Origin: Sympetrum striolatum
Taxonomy: Eukaryota; Arthropoda; Insecta; Odonata; Libellulidae
Direction of reading: 5' to 3'
Assembly: GCA_947579665.1 (NCBI GenBank)
Contig: OX388347.1
Span: forward strand, 21,816,562 to 21,880,561
DNA length: 64,000 bases
A program made the translations under genes and the position numbers. Below are positions 38,056 through 49,350 of this stretch, piece by piece. Under the pieces are notes generated by a model. It was not told the DNA's origin. It made no database searches and worked only from the letters and a program-made list of their open reading frames with translations. Each line of letters begins with the position of its first letter. Within the stretch, counting starts at the first letter, position 1.

Positions 38056-38148
38056 AATTACCCAAATTCCAAAAACCATCAAAAGTAATCTACTTTTACT
38101 AAAAGTATCTTACTTTTGATGGTTTTTGGAATTTGGGTAATTATTTAT
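38050..38148. repeat. perfect 39-bp palindrome
   Basis: Bases 38050-38088 and 38110-38148 are exact inverted repeats separated by 21 bases, and the spacer itself contains ACTTTT/AAAAGT. The outermost bases of the left arm (ATAAATAA) are part of the truncated interspersed repeat, so the right arm carries an inverted copy of that repeat's end. No target duplication was seen. Confidence 0.9.
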
Positions 38149-38247
38149 CATTTATAACCATCAGCGGATATACTCTTGTTATCAGTATTTCATTGGACAA
38201 TTTCATTTCTCAAAGGGGCAGAGAGGGTTGGGTGGTTTGTTTCACAG

Positions 38248-38412
38248 TTTTATTCATTGACACTACATCCCCTTCTGTGGGGGTGTTAGGTTTTACATCG
38301 GAAACTACACATCTTTGGACACACTGGGGTGTACTGGGGTTGGGTTGTTGTGTCATTCTTTAACAATACATCCCCTTCCTGTGGGTGTGTTTGGTTTTAC
38401 ATCGAAATTTAC
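38248..38412. repeat. two-copy tandem repeat, period about 104 bp
   Basis: The segment with ACATCCCCTTCTGTGGGGGT and GGTTTTACATCG starts at 38264 and recurs at 38368 with a few changes, followed in both by a ..ACTACAC/TTTACAC end. The sequence between is G- and T-rich (repeated TTGGG and TGGGG words). Identity is about 80 percent by eye. Confidence 0.7.
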
Positions 38413-40009
38413 ACTTTACCTGCGGACTTACGTTAAGTTCGTTGGGGCACGGGGAATTTAACCCATTTTGACTTGGTCATATTAGTTTGAAATTTGAATT
38501 TTTGAAACAAAGTGTCCTTTAACCCTTCTTCCCTTGAGGTTGCAACCTAATTACGGCTAGGAGTCATTTCTCATGTTTTCTATTTAGAAACAGTTCCCCT
38601 CCAATGCTTTTAGACGATTATAAAGAAAGGATCACTCCTGGTATTCCACTGATGAGCAAGAGCTAATTCTGCAACCTGAAAACCATTGCAAAGTAGCACA
38701 TTAATGGTCATAAATGAATATTTAATGAAACACAGATACATTTCATTAATGTGTGACATTTTTAGGTCGGATTAAAACGTAAAAATATCTGGGTCATGGA
38801 ATTAACCTTGAATTTTAGGAAAAAATGAGATATCGTTTTTTTATAATTACATAGAGTTGAGGCCTCCACTGTAAAAATATTAAATTTCATCATTTAAATG
38901 CTGCCCATTTTACATATTTCATTAGGCGTAAGTATTTTATATCCCAAACTGTGTTAATTATCAAAAATTCTCTCTGTGTAAATTTTAATCATAGTACCGG
39001 GCAAGTAAGCTGTTTTCTCAAATAACTATCTCATTTCATGAGTCCTCCAAAGATGATATATTAATTTCTCTTCTGCCAGTTGACTTACCGATGCTAAAGT
39101 AGTCCAATTTCTAAATATTTTAGTCTACGTACATTTTTGTATCTTAGCTGATATCCTAATCAAGCATTCATTTGTTAGTTAGTGTATTACACTGTTAATT
39201 TAGCTAGCTAACCGAAGGTTGAAAATATTTTATATAGAATTAAATTTAGCCAAAATTGAGGACCTTGATATCATTTTAATTAATTCATAAAATTGATCAG
39301 CTGGGTTTCAACAAATACTGACAGCTCCTTGAATCGAGAGGAACTAAAATATTGCCAATGAAATTTTTTTGTGTTTACTGTTTATGTTGCATTAAAGATT
39401 ACAAAAATTTATAGTAATTTACATATCTAACTTATGTCTTAAGTGTAGGTTTTGATTAGCCTAAGAATTTGTAAGTTATAAAAACCACTCTAAATTAAAT
39501 GTTACGCTCTTATTATAGCTGTGCATCGAACAAATATTTAGCCAGCCACATTCATTGCATGATAACAAAAAAGAAATACATATCTATACAAATTGATAAA
39601 TAATAATATAAGTAAAACGTCTTATAAATCTTTCCTTAAATATGATTTGGGAAAGTAGAATTATGTATTTTTAAGTAGAAACATATTTCAACTGCCATAT
39701 GCAATATTAAAATATTCTCAATTCGTATAAATATTTGTAAAGATTTAGATTTATTTCTAATATGTATTCCGATTCGTATATATTTGGAATAGTAACAGTA
39801 TTTATTTCCGTTTTAAAAGTTGATTGCGTTTGAGGTTTCTTTGATTAAGTCGTTTTTGGAGTTATGGTGATTCAATGTTATGCTTAATTGGCACTTTTGA
39901 AAAGATTTTTGCTGTTTCTGTCGATGAAAGGGAAGCTTTACGTGTATTTATTACTCATCAGAACATTACTCAACGAAAATTTTACGAATGTCTAGGAAAT
40001 TGAAAAAAT
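38413..40009. other. AT-rich non-coding DNA, no gene seen
   Basis: No gene, RNA or bounded repeat is visible. Confidence 0.5.
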
Positions 40010-40560
40010 CCTCTAAAATAAGCCATGCCTTTTGAGTTCCCATTCGATGTAATGAAAACCCGCTGTATTAGAATTTTAATTGGAATTTAAAGCTTTCGTT
40101 AATAAACGACGATAGAGGTCGAATTTTCATTTGAAAATATGAAATGACTTTTAATAGCTCATTTCCTTCGATGGGATGAAGCGGCGTTGGAAACCTCATA
40201 CCAGAAAAATACTTCCCTTTTTCTTCCTCTCTTCGCATTACGACTTTGATGTACCCATTTATTTGGCTTTTAATTCGGCGATTAAACTTTGAAACACAGT
40301 CCGGGGATCAAATATAAATGTATTTTTTACTCTTATCTACCCTGGTCCGTCGTTTTTTCATCCATTTTAATAAAGGCGTTGCATTTTCCTCTATCTTTCA
40401 TGAAATTACCTCTCTTCCTCTCACTTCTTCGTTTTTCGAAACGGACTGCATTCAGGGCCCGAAAATAATTCCAGAGCGTAGCTCTACCTCGGTTTTTTCT
40501 AAGTAAGATATTTCGTTCAGAAATGCTGCTTGAGAGGTCGTGATATCTCATTAAGTGGCC
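40010..40560. other. slightly CpG-richer non-coding block
   Basis: Weaker version of the other blocks. Overlapping 62- and 76-codon frames lie on opposite strands (40318-40563). No recognisable product. Confidence 0.3.
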
Positions 40561-42089
40561 CATAGCAATGTTTTCCTTTTTGATGGGACTTTTTAATTAT
40601 TATTTATATATATTTTTTAAAATTTTTAATTATATTTATAATTATTTATCTCCAAATTTACATTTCATTAGCTCCTATTTTATGCTTTTTATTTTTATCA
40701 AGCGGCGGTATTTCGTGGCTTAATTTTGAAACCCCCTAATGCATGGTCCTCTAGTGTAGGTTTTTAAGTTTTGATAAATATGCTCCATGGGTGATAAGAA
40801 TTATTTTCTAATCAATGATTCTACAGATGACATCCACGAAGGTTTTTAACGTTTTCACCTCAATATTTTATTTTGGTCTTCGAGTATATTTGAATTTCCG
40901 TCCACTATTTGAGTCGAACTAGGTTGAAAATTGGATTTAAAGGGTTGGTATTTACTATTTTTTTAAATATAAATTACTAAAAGTTCCTATGATTGTTAGT
41001 CTTTTGATGGAACTGTCCATATGAATTCATTTTTCCATTTACTATTATTTTAAAATATTTTGTTTACGATTTTCCATTGGAGAAAATGTGAATCGATAAA
41101 ATGATATGATAAAATTGAAGTGCCTTTAAATGAAACTTTAATTGAAAAATATAATTACAAAAACTGAAAATTACTTCGAGTTTCTTCCCACAAAAGAACT
41201 CAAAGATTATGGAGTGTAACTTACAAAATTTTAATGGTCAAATATTGAAATATTATATACATATTTTATACAAAATTATTACTACGTTTCTTTAATAATA
41301 TGGCAAATAAAATAGATACCATCCGTGGGAATTTATTTCCGTTAGTCAGGTCTTGTTGATTGTTCATCGCATAACTTGAAATTTTCACTAAACGTATTCT
41401 ATGATTTTCTATTATTTTAATTCACAGATTATACCACCTGACAAAAACAGATCATTCTACAACTATTGTATGGTTTTTTTAAATATATGTCTTCTTTCCA
41501 AAGAAATTAGGTTTAAAAATAACGCTAAGAAATATAGCTTCGCCTTACGGTAGTTAAGTAGAACTGAGGCTAAGTTCTTGGCAATCAACTCCTTCCTTAT
41601 ATTTATTTCCACTGGTTGTGCGGTTTGGCTCTTGGACTGGGAGCAGCATGTTCTACGGGAAGCATAAACCTTTGGAGGGAACAATTAACTCCGTCCTGTA
41701 TCAAACCAAGAAAGAAGGAGTAACTCCTTTAGAAACCCTCCTTGAGCAATAGAATAGCGTAATAAATATTCTTCCACAGCACAGGAAACATTGTAGATTA
41801 AGATCATCCTACAGCAATGCGACAAAAAATGATTCTAAATGCCCGACTTATTGTTATCAGGAAACATTTGAGCTTGGTTTTACCAATCACATCGATCGTC
41901 AAAGTGACAATTTGTTTGTAACCAGAAAGTTAAATAAGTATCGTTTATTTAATTAAAATAATACTAAAGTCCATATCAATATAATATTATATGATTAAAA
42001 TAAAATCAGTGTTTAAGTTTCACTCTTCTGGCCTTTATCTCGATTTCGTCGGATCAGTATTTCTAATTTAATTTTGTAAATGAAATGAA
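40561..42089. other. AT-rich non-coding DNA, no gene seen
   Basis: Nothing recognisable. Confidence 0.5.
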
Positions 42090-42330
42090 GAAACGATTTG
42101 TGATTTCAACTAGATACAATTTAAGCGACCGGTTTCGGCACTAATCCACCATCAGGTGAGTAAACAGGAAACGCAAAAACTTGTAAAACCTTGGAAATTT
42201 GGGTAGGAAGTCTGTGTAGAGGAAAAGGGTTGAACGAGTTTATTTAATTCGTCAGTTTTTCTGCAGATATTGTTTCCATAGCTTTCCACCCATCTAACTC
42301 CCTTTTCTTAGGTTATTTCATCATATCCTT
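42090..42330 (-). mobile_element. possible Penelope-like element terminal fragment, minus strand
   Basis: On the minus strand, bases 42156 to 42125 read CCTGATGGTGGATTAGTGCC followed by GAAACCGGTCGC. The pattern CTGATG, a short GGTG/TGCC stem and GAAAC-CGGTC is a hammerhead-like core missing one conserved base. Words near AGTTTATTTAA and AGCTTTCCAC (about 42238-42288) recur in the same order beside the palindrome at 45164-45299. No reverse transcriptase or GIY-YIG remnant is visible. Confidence 0.4.
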
Positions 42331-42768
42331 CCACGAAATCCGCCCAGAAATGACCGTTATAAAGTAAATGATGGTTGCAAACGGTAAAAGAGAACTTTGC
42401 ATACATTTATTTGGAGAATAACTTCGAGTATTCCGGATTAGAACTCAAGATGCTTTTCGAAAGTTACCATCCGTTTCAATAGTCAATTAGACTCTACAAT
42501 GAATCTCCATTTTTAAAAATATATTATTTAGAAATGCAGTAAACTAATTTATAAATATAATTAAAGGAATGAATCGTTCTTGCATTTCCCATGGATATAA
42601 TGACATAAGATAGGCCGGTATACAATGGATACTTATATATACTACGAGTAAAATGTTGCTTGCATACTGCAAGCAGATCGACAACACTATTTTCATGTTG
42701 GCATCATATCGGGACGGCCATCAAAAGAAAAAAATGGATTGAAATTTTTCTTAAAATTTGCTGAAATT
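42331..42768. other. non-coding DNA, no gene seen
   Basis: AT-rich sequence between the Penelope-like fragment and the tandem array. No feature is supported. Confidence 0.4.
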
Positions 42769-43745
42769 CCATCGTCTGGCATCGAACCCGGGTCTTTACT
42801 GTGAACTTATTATGTAGCACAATAGAAGATTACCATCTCTAACTATGTGTGAGAATTCAAGCAGAAATATGGGCTACAACTTCATCAAAAGACGTTCTAA
42901 TTTTCACGAATTTAAATGGCTCTCTGGATTCGAACCAAGGACGATCTTGGAAATCTAAAATATGTTTCTGAAATTTATTTATGATCTCTATCTATATGCC
43001 AAATATCAAGTTTCTATATTATTGGTAAAGGTTTGAAAATAATTCCTAAAAATCGGATCAACTTCTGATTGCAGAGACACCTGGTGTCGAACCCAGGACA
43101 CAGTGCTAGCTGTGAATGCACTGTTTGATTTGCATGGACTTGATCTTTCTATATGCAAAGTTTGAAGTCGATATCGTGCCGGCAAGTACCTAAAATTTGT
43201 TTCCGTTATCTCCGTAAGAAATACATTGAGGAATTTAAATCCCCTCTGGGATCGAACCAAGGAACATCAGCGAATATAAAAAAAATTGATTATGATATAT
43301 TTTTATAGTATCTAACCTCAAACCGAATTTCAAGTTTCTATGCCATCGGAAAAGGGTCCAAAAAAAATCTTAAAAATCGCCACAATGCATTTTAAACGGC
43401 CGATTTTTGCCCCGACCTAGCATCGAACCAAGGATAATATTCGTAGATGTCTTTATGGTTTTCTTTAGATATGCCCGGCATCTAGCGATCCCTTGAATTT
43501 CAAATATCTCCTTTCCCGGGAAGTGCACCAAAAAAATTTTCGAAAATCCCCGCCATGTATCCTTATGGAGAAAATCGCGACTTTGGGGCCCTCTGGAATC
43601 AAACCCATGACCCTGAGGATCAAAATCGCAATTTTTCTGGTGGTTACACGTTATGGCCAATACGTCGTAAAAATTTCAAGTCAATGACGCTTGTGGTTTA
43701 GGCTGTGAATTAGTATCCTATCTATCTATCTATCTATCTATATAG
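42769..43745 (-). repeat. six-unit degenerate tandem array, each unit with a pol III B-box-like motif
   Basis: On the minus strand each unit contains a match to GGTTCGANNCC. Plus-strand TCGAACC or TCAAACC cores lie at 42782, 42930, 43087, 43252, 43423 and 43599. Spacing grows steadily: 148, 157, 165, 171, 176. Units also share a plus-strand CAAGTTTCTAT-like phrase and a run of A with AAAATC about 50 to 90 bases after it (clear in units 2, 4 and 5). Units are only about 55 to 65 percent alike by eye. The last unit also has GATCCTCAGGGTCATGGGTT on the minus strand, resembling the T-arm half of a tRNA. No box A is evident. The array ends in a (CTAT)n microsatellite. Confidence 0.7.
43718..43742. 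repeat. (CTAT)n microsatellite
   Basis: Six tandem CTAT units at the end of the B-box array. Confidence 0.95.
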
Positions 43746-44009
43746 GTATATCCATGAATGAATCCGGAGAAGCATCTATATATAATAGATACTTACAGTG
43801 AATAATCTAGTTGATGCCACCGCTTGAAATCACAATTATGAAGAATGCATTTTTTATTTAGCCCAATATTGCCGAAATTTAAATCCATATTTCCAAAATT
43901 GGACCACGACTCTAGAAAATAGTAATTAAGTATTTAATTAAGTATTGTATAAAGTAAACTTCTCGACTGTAAAATTAACCCATATTAGCATACACGATTC
44001 TTTTGAGAT

Positions 44010-44720
44010 CATGTCAGATTTTCTGCTGCGTGTTTGAAAATCTATCCGGGCAACTTATAAAACGGCCAAGGCAACTCATTTTATTTCTCTTTGTATTTAT
44101 CGAATGGATTACGGGCACTCGGAAACTGTCATTTTTGATGCCAATGTCATTCGAGATTCAAAAAAATATGCATTCTGTCCTCCGCACCAATCATCCCTCG
44201 GAAAGCTAATGGTTCGGATAGCGGGGTTATCTGTTGGGGAGAAAATCAATTCGGTTGGAGGAAAATCCTAAATTGATAGAATACTCGTATCTGGCCGGCA
44301 GATTCGCTTCGGAAATGTCAACGCCGGCGTGATCTGGATTAATATAGGATTAGGGAATCGCCCTGGGATTAGGTCCACCGGACTCCAATTAAACTTTCAC
44401 GGGACGGGAGCGGTGCGCTGCCGATGTAATGGGCGCCAACCACTCTTCTTTTTATTATTTTAAGGGGAATTCATTAAGGGAAATATACCCAATTGAAAAT
44501 CATGGAGCGGTTTTCGCTGGAAAAGAATCCAAGGGTCAACAAAGAAAAAGAAGGCTCGATCCAGCGCATGCCGGAGTTGATTTTATTTAAAACGCTTTGC
44601 CGTCAATTTTTAAACGTCGAGGAGTTTTATTCGTTTGCTCTCGGATTTGGACTATTACGTTAATAAGTGGCCTCAAAGGCACGGATGGTAACCGTCGAGG
44701 AGTATCTGAAAGCGCCAAAA
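44010..44720. other. CpG-richer non-coding block
   Basis: More G+C and CpG than the flanks, densest at about 44290-44430. It contains one half of a duplicated segment (44313-44389; the partner is at 45080-45152). No reading frame of note. Confidence 0.4.
44313..44389 (+). repeat. direct duplication, CpG-rich copy
   Basis: About 75 percent identical by eye to 45080-45152. Shared words include GGATTAGGG and GGGATTA in the same order and spacing. This copy keeps the CG dinucleotides (AACGCCGGCGTGAT), which the other copy shows mostly as CA or TG. Confidence 0.7.
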
Positions 44721-45079
44721 TTTCTACGTAATCATTCACTCAACTTTGGTATATTCCATATGAAATACCAATAACAGATGGTATAAATAAATTTTGGTGA
44801 GATATAGAATACGGGCAGCAAAATAATGTGCCCGTGAGTGATTCCAACAGATAATTTGGTCGGTAATTCGAGGAAGTAGCAGAGCTAAATCTAATATTAA
44901 TATTTCGAGGATAAAATAAAGTTGCATACATTAATGTGCTGTACTTCGTGAGATGTCATAGCATAGAGGGTTAAGAAACAATATATCAGTAAGTTTCTCA
45001 AGAAGAACAAATTATATTGACATGTAATTGATACATTATAAAATCATTGGATCATAGATACTTCGCTATTATTGATACA
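44721..45079. other. AT-rich non-coding DNA, no gene seen
   Basis: Two near-identical 63-codon minus-strand frames at 44736-44931 are frame-shifted readings of the same bases. No gene. Confidence 0.5.
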
Positions 45080-45152
45080 AAATGTGAACACCAGCGTGAT
45101 TTGAGTTAATCCAGGATTAGGGTATCACCCAGGGATTATCCATGAATCCAAT
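45080..45152 (+). repeat. direct duplication, CpG-depleted copy
   Basis: Partner of 44313-44389. It reads AACACCAGCGTGATTT where the partner reads AACGCCGGCGTGATCT. Several differences are CG to CA or TG changes, as expected if this copy had been methylated in the germ line. Confidence 0.7.
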
Positions 45153-45163
45153 GTTTCTAGATA

Positions 45164-45299
45164 AACATAACAGTTCTTCGTACTTCCACCAAATATATTT
45201 TTGACTACCGGTTTCGAAACCAGTCGTCAAATATATTTTTGGTGGTGTCATAAAAATTGGTTGGTGAAAGTTGCGAAAAACTGCTTAGTTTATTTAGAT
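45164..45299. mobile_element. palindromic Penelope-like termini fused at TTCGAA
   Basis: Two inverted arms meet at GGTTTCGAAACC. The left reads GACTACCGGTTTCG; the right, on the other strand, GACGACTGGTTTCG. Outward, both arms share AAATATATTT and CCACC, then a CAGTTCTTCG/CAGTTTTTCG stretch. The right arm has about 18 extra bases. GAAACCAGTC/GAAACCGGTAGTC is the 3' half of the hammerhead-like core seen at 42125-42156, here joined head-to-head with the 5' halves lost. No protein remains. Confidence 0.45.
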
Positions 45300-46504
45300 C
45301 GTTGTCAAAGCTTTCCACGATATCCTGCCAATTCAAATTGATTATAAAATCCAATGCTTATTTTCACAAGTTTTTAATCTCTAAAAACTATTCGGGGTAC
45401 AAATAAATGTGACAGGTAGAAATAGGAAAGCAACATATCGAGATACGATAGGATATTTCTCGTTTGAAACATTTCATATAAGAAATTTCAGTGTTGAAGC
45501 GAATTCTTTAAATTCAGATATGAAAGATCGATGGGAAGAACAGAGGAGTGAGTTTTCACAAAGTAACAAACGAATTTAAGGATATAAGTTTATTCGGTGA
45601 CCATTATTTGTGCGTAGAAATAAAATAGAATTGAGGAAGACCTAGTAAGAGATGGGCACTGTAACATGCCGTAGCGCAATACGTGAAGTGCACCGAGAGT
45701 ATCTACTTAGGGATGAATGCAAAATTTATCTCCTTTGCCATTTAACGGTTCACTCGTGGATTCGACAATTCGTTTTCATCTTAATTTCCTTATCCCATTT
45801 TCCAACGCAATCACGCTTATCTGTATATCACCGCAATATATCTCTTCCAATGATTTTTCATAATTATATAATGTCTTAATTTACGAGCTAACAGAAATAT
45901 ATTTAGTGAATATATATAATAAATGGATTGTAAATTTTAAGGAGATCAACTTACTTATTTAGTTGATAAAATTTATTTTTAAATAATAAAAATGGCTTTT
46001 GCACCCCTAGCAATAATCATTCTCATAAAACTTTGAGATATATCAATATCGTTTATATTATTCCAAATATTCCCAATTATTCCTAATATTCCAATATTGC
46101 TTTCGGTTAGGAAATGATTCTAAACAGAGAATACTCAAATAATAACCATGCACATAAATTTCATAACTATAACTGACATTAGTTTAGATTTGCATCCATC
46201 TAACACACCATCCAATATTTTAATTCCATTTAAAATGCAAAAACATTTAATTGAGTATGAATTTAGATTTAATATAGACGAAAGAACTGCTTCAATCCTT
46301 TCTCGACCAGAAAATTACTTGAAACGTATTATTTCCGATGATGCAGAGTTCGTCGATGACTGAATGGTATTTAAATAATTTTCACCTAAATGTATCTTTT
46401 GAAATACTCGATAATGAGATATTCGGAGATCGCTGATGATTCGATAATTTGCCAGTAAGCGATCGTTGCGTGATTTCTTCTTTCTTACGTCAACTTTCAT
46501 CCAA
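45300..46504. other. AT-rich non-coding DNA, no gene seen
   Basis: Nothing recognisable. ATTCC-rich short repetition occurs at about 46055-46100. Confidence 0.5.
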
Positions 46505-46830
46505 ATAATGGAAGCCTTTGAGATGCGGATTCGGCGTAAATTGGAAGACGTAAGCTGGGTTGATTGAAAAACAAACGAAGGAGCGAGTTGGTGGGAGATA
46601 AAAGGGTTTTGATTGAAGGAATAAAACGGAGACTGAAGAAGTGGGAGGTTTAATATTGAGTGAAGATGGATTGCTATCGAAAGACAATGGAAGAGGGACG
46701 GTGGAGGAGGGACAAAGTAGTCGTCAGTGACTAAAGATTTGGATAACGTAAAAAGAATCGTAGGATAATGGAAAGGTTACATAGAGAGCTTTTAGGATGC
46801 AGAGAGGTAAGGAGTTATGATGATGACGTT
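46505..46830 (+). mobile_element. LINE ORF2 C-terminal remnant, frameshifted
   Basis: Codons 46511-46564 read EAFEMRIRRKLEDVSWVD and are followed by a stop, then KTNE. This matches the well-known insect LINE ORF2 C-terminal signature of the form EAFEMW..RR.L..SWVDR.TNEE. Later pieces in shifted frames (a GLLSK stretch near 46670, GR.RR.. near 46695, and an HRELLGC..V stretch near 46780) correspond in order to the rest of that tail. The reading frame is broken at least three times. It is an old, non-functional fragment with neither end preserved. Confidence 0.65.
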
Positions 46831-48739
46831 GACAAAGGGTGTGCACCTTTAGCATTATTTTCATTATGTTAACTATTATAAACTCATCCTTTTCCTCAGA
46901 GTACGAGATTTATTAATAATGCTATATTTGTTCATGATTAAAACAAGTATTGACCGTATTCTGCCGTATTTTGCATATTATAAGTTAACATCACTCGTCT
47001 TTCCACTTGATTATCATTTGAAATATGATCCTGCTCACGAACACGGTTTGAATACATTACCAATTACATTTATTGAGGAAATAATGCTTAAAATTCAACT
47101 CAAAGTTATTTTTATTACTTTCTAGATGAAGCTAATCAGGGAAATAGTCACTGTTTTCATACCGCTTATCCATTTTTGAATTCAGGTTCCTTACGTAAAT
47201 TTTGAATATGAATTGAAATCAGGTATTAGCACCTATAGTGAAAATGTATGGAAATATATGGAAATGTAAGATCATTAAGGAATTTTATATACAAAGCACT
47301 CTTCAGCCATCAGTAACTATTGCAAATTTTCTGCGTTTATTAAATTCACAATCCCAATGATTAGGTGACAGGTGGCGTGATAACTTTGATATACTACTGT
47401 GCAAGAAGAATATGACATGTAAATATTATTCCATATTTCAAATGATGAATTATGTTTTTCAATTCAATGCATTATGTAACGTAAGAATATTTTACATAAT
47501 ATTATTATATACATTTACTTCACTATGTGCTATAAGTCTCCTGCAATGTTATCATCATTCCATTACAAGTACTCTGCAATAAAGGATGTATCTGATCAAT
47601 ATTGCAACGCTAATTCAGTTATTCCAAAGCAGTGTATTGAGACCTTTATTAATCTAATGAGTCATTGATAACGTCAAAGGATAATTAAATGTAAAATAAT
47701 GTGTTACTTCTACGTTATTCTCCCCGATGGACCGTTTCTGAATAGTAGTAATAGTAATATGTACCATAACTAATCAATGAATCGGATTGATAAATTTTGA
47801 TATTCAATTAGTGATGCATCTCAGAATGTGTGCAATTGAATTTAGTTACGCACACAAGGATCGTTATTGGATGATGTAATGTAAATCTTAGTGAATCGTG
47901 AATTCGGATAGTCCTAATTGGTCTTTTTTCTCAAAGAAATGTTTCGGGTACCTTTCCATGCAACTTTTACCTTTGCTGTATCTTAGACATTTCCCAAGCA
48001 CCCAACGTTCAGGTACTAAATATCACAATACTTTGACCTAATATTCGACGAATTATTTCTGTTCATATTTCGTCACTTATAACACCTTTCCTACCGTTTA
48101 CAGTTCTTTCTCCTTTTCCGTTTGTCTAGTTTACACTCTCTAAGGACACATGTCAAAGTTAATCATACTTTTCTCACTCTGATGTTATCCTATTTTAAGA
48201 CAAAGTTGTTCATATATTTAAATTTTATATTCACATTTTAGAGGAGGAACGGATATGAAATGACTCTGATAAGATGAAAGAAAACCTACCATATCCATTG
48301 CGTAAAGGGATTCTTCCTAGGAATGCAGGTATTTACATTCAAAGTAATAGGACTTTGAATTTAAATACCTGCATACCTATATACCTTATCTTATTCTCGA
48401 GTATTTAAAGTCATTTTAATCTATGGATTTCTCTTGAGAGGTATTAATACCTTTTACTATATCCTGAGTACTAAAATTCTTTTGCTCGATTAAAATACGA
48501 GTATAATCATCTGTTTCTCTTGATCTGTTTAACGCATGCAAAGACGTGTCTTTACTCATGTATTTTCTTTATCTATCTTATTCAGCCACTATAAGTCAGC
48601 CTTATTGTCCAGCGTAGTTTTCTATTCCTAAATGAATCTTAAAATTAAATCATATAATGGATTTAAGTAAAAATGCCACATTTATCGAAAGCTATGACAT
48701 ATCTCGTATCCCCAAACTCCCCTCCTATGATTTTATCTG
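46831..48739. other. AT-rich non-coding DNA with one hairpin
   Basis: No gene supported. Besides the inverted repeat at 48323-48374 (own entry) nothing stands out. Confidence 0.5.
48323..48374. repeat. 23-bp inverted repeat, one mismatch, 6-nt loop
   Basis: The left arm begins ATGCAGGTATTTA (48323) and the right arm ends TAAATACCTGCAT (48374). The inner parts ATTCAAAGT/ACTTTGAAT also pair, and the loop is AATAGG. The stem is long enough for a microRNA-type precursor or a tiny MITE, but no flanking evidence distinguishes these. Confidence 0.85.
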
Positions 48740-49350
48740 TATAGTGATTAAAGGGGCATTGGACAACCGGATGGATTGCCCATTGTCGCAGCGGTTAGTG
48801 AATTGGAGCTTCTGTCTCCTGGCTGTCGGCTGTAGCGGTTGCGTGGCAACAATCCTCAGTCGGTCGCCATAGATCGCGCGCCACTGGTCGGAAGGGTCAG
48901 CAAGATTCGTTCTTTACGATGACTACGATAACGCTATTAAATGCCGCTTTTAAAGGAAATGAATTGGCTTTTATGTTACTGATTCCCACGACTAGGAAAC
49001 GATTCGACATTACGTCATTGGATACAACGGAAACATGTATCGAAAATTATATAAACAACGGCTCACAATCGCAAGCTGATAATCATGCATATTCTCTTTC
49101 GGCGAAATAATGGTGGAAACATGACGGTTGTCATCCATTGTATTTGCTCCACATCTCTTGATCTCCAAATTGATTTGGACTATCAATTCTCTTTTGCATC
49201 ATTAACGGATTTGATAAAAATTCTGTTTATCCTCGATTCAACGCCCTCTGCTTATCTCTACCCTCATATAGCTCCAGTTTTTGCATGGTATGTTATACAT
49301 TGGGTAAATATTATGACGCTAGACAATTATTATATATCTATGAGAAAATC
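48740..49350. other. CpG-richer non-coding block
   Basis: G+C-rich core at about 48750-48905, fading to AT-rich. Plus-strand frames of 60 to 90 codons are unrecognised. Confidence 0.35.

Noticed and set aside
42769..43745. CRISPR-like array or real tRNA cluster
   Set aside because: Units are about 150-175 bp, strongly diverged, without identical direct repeats or spacers, and no complete tRNA cloverleaf can be drawn.
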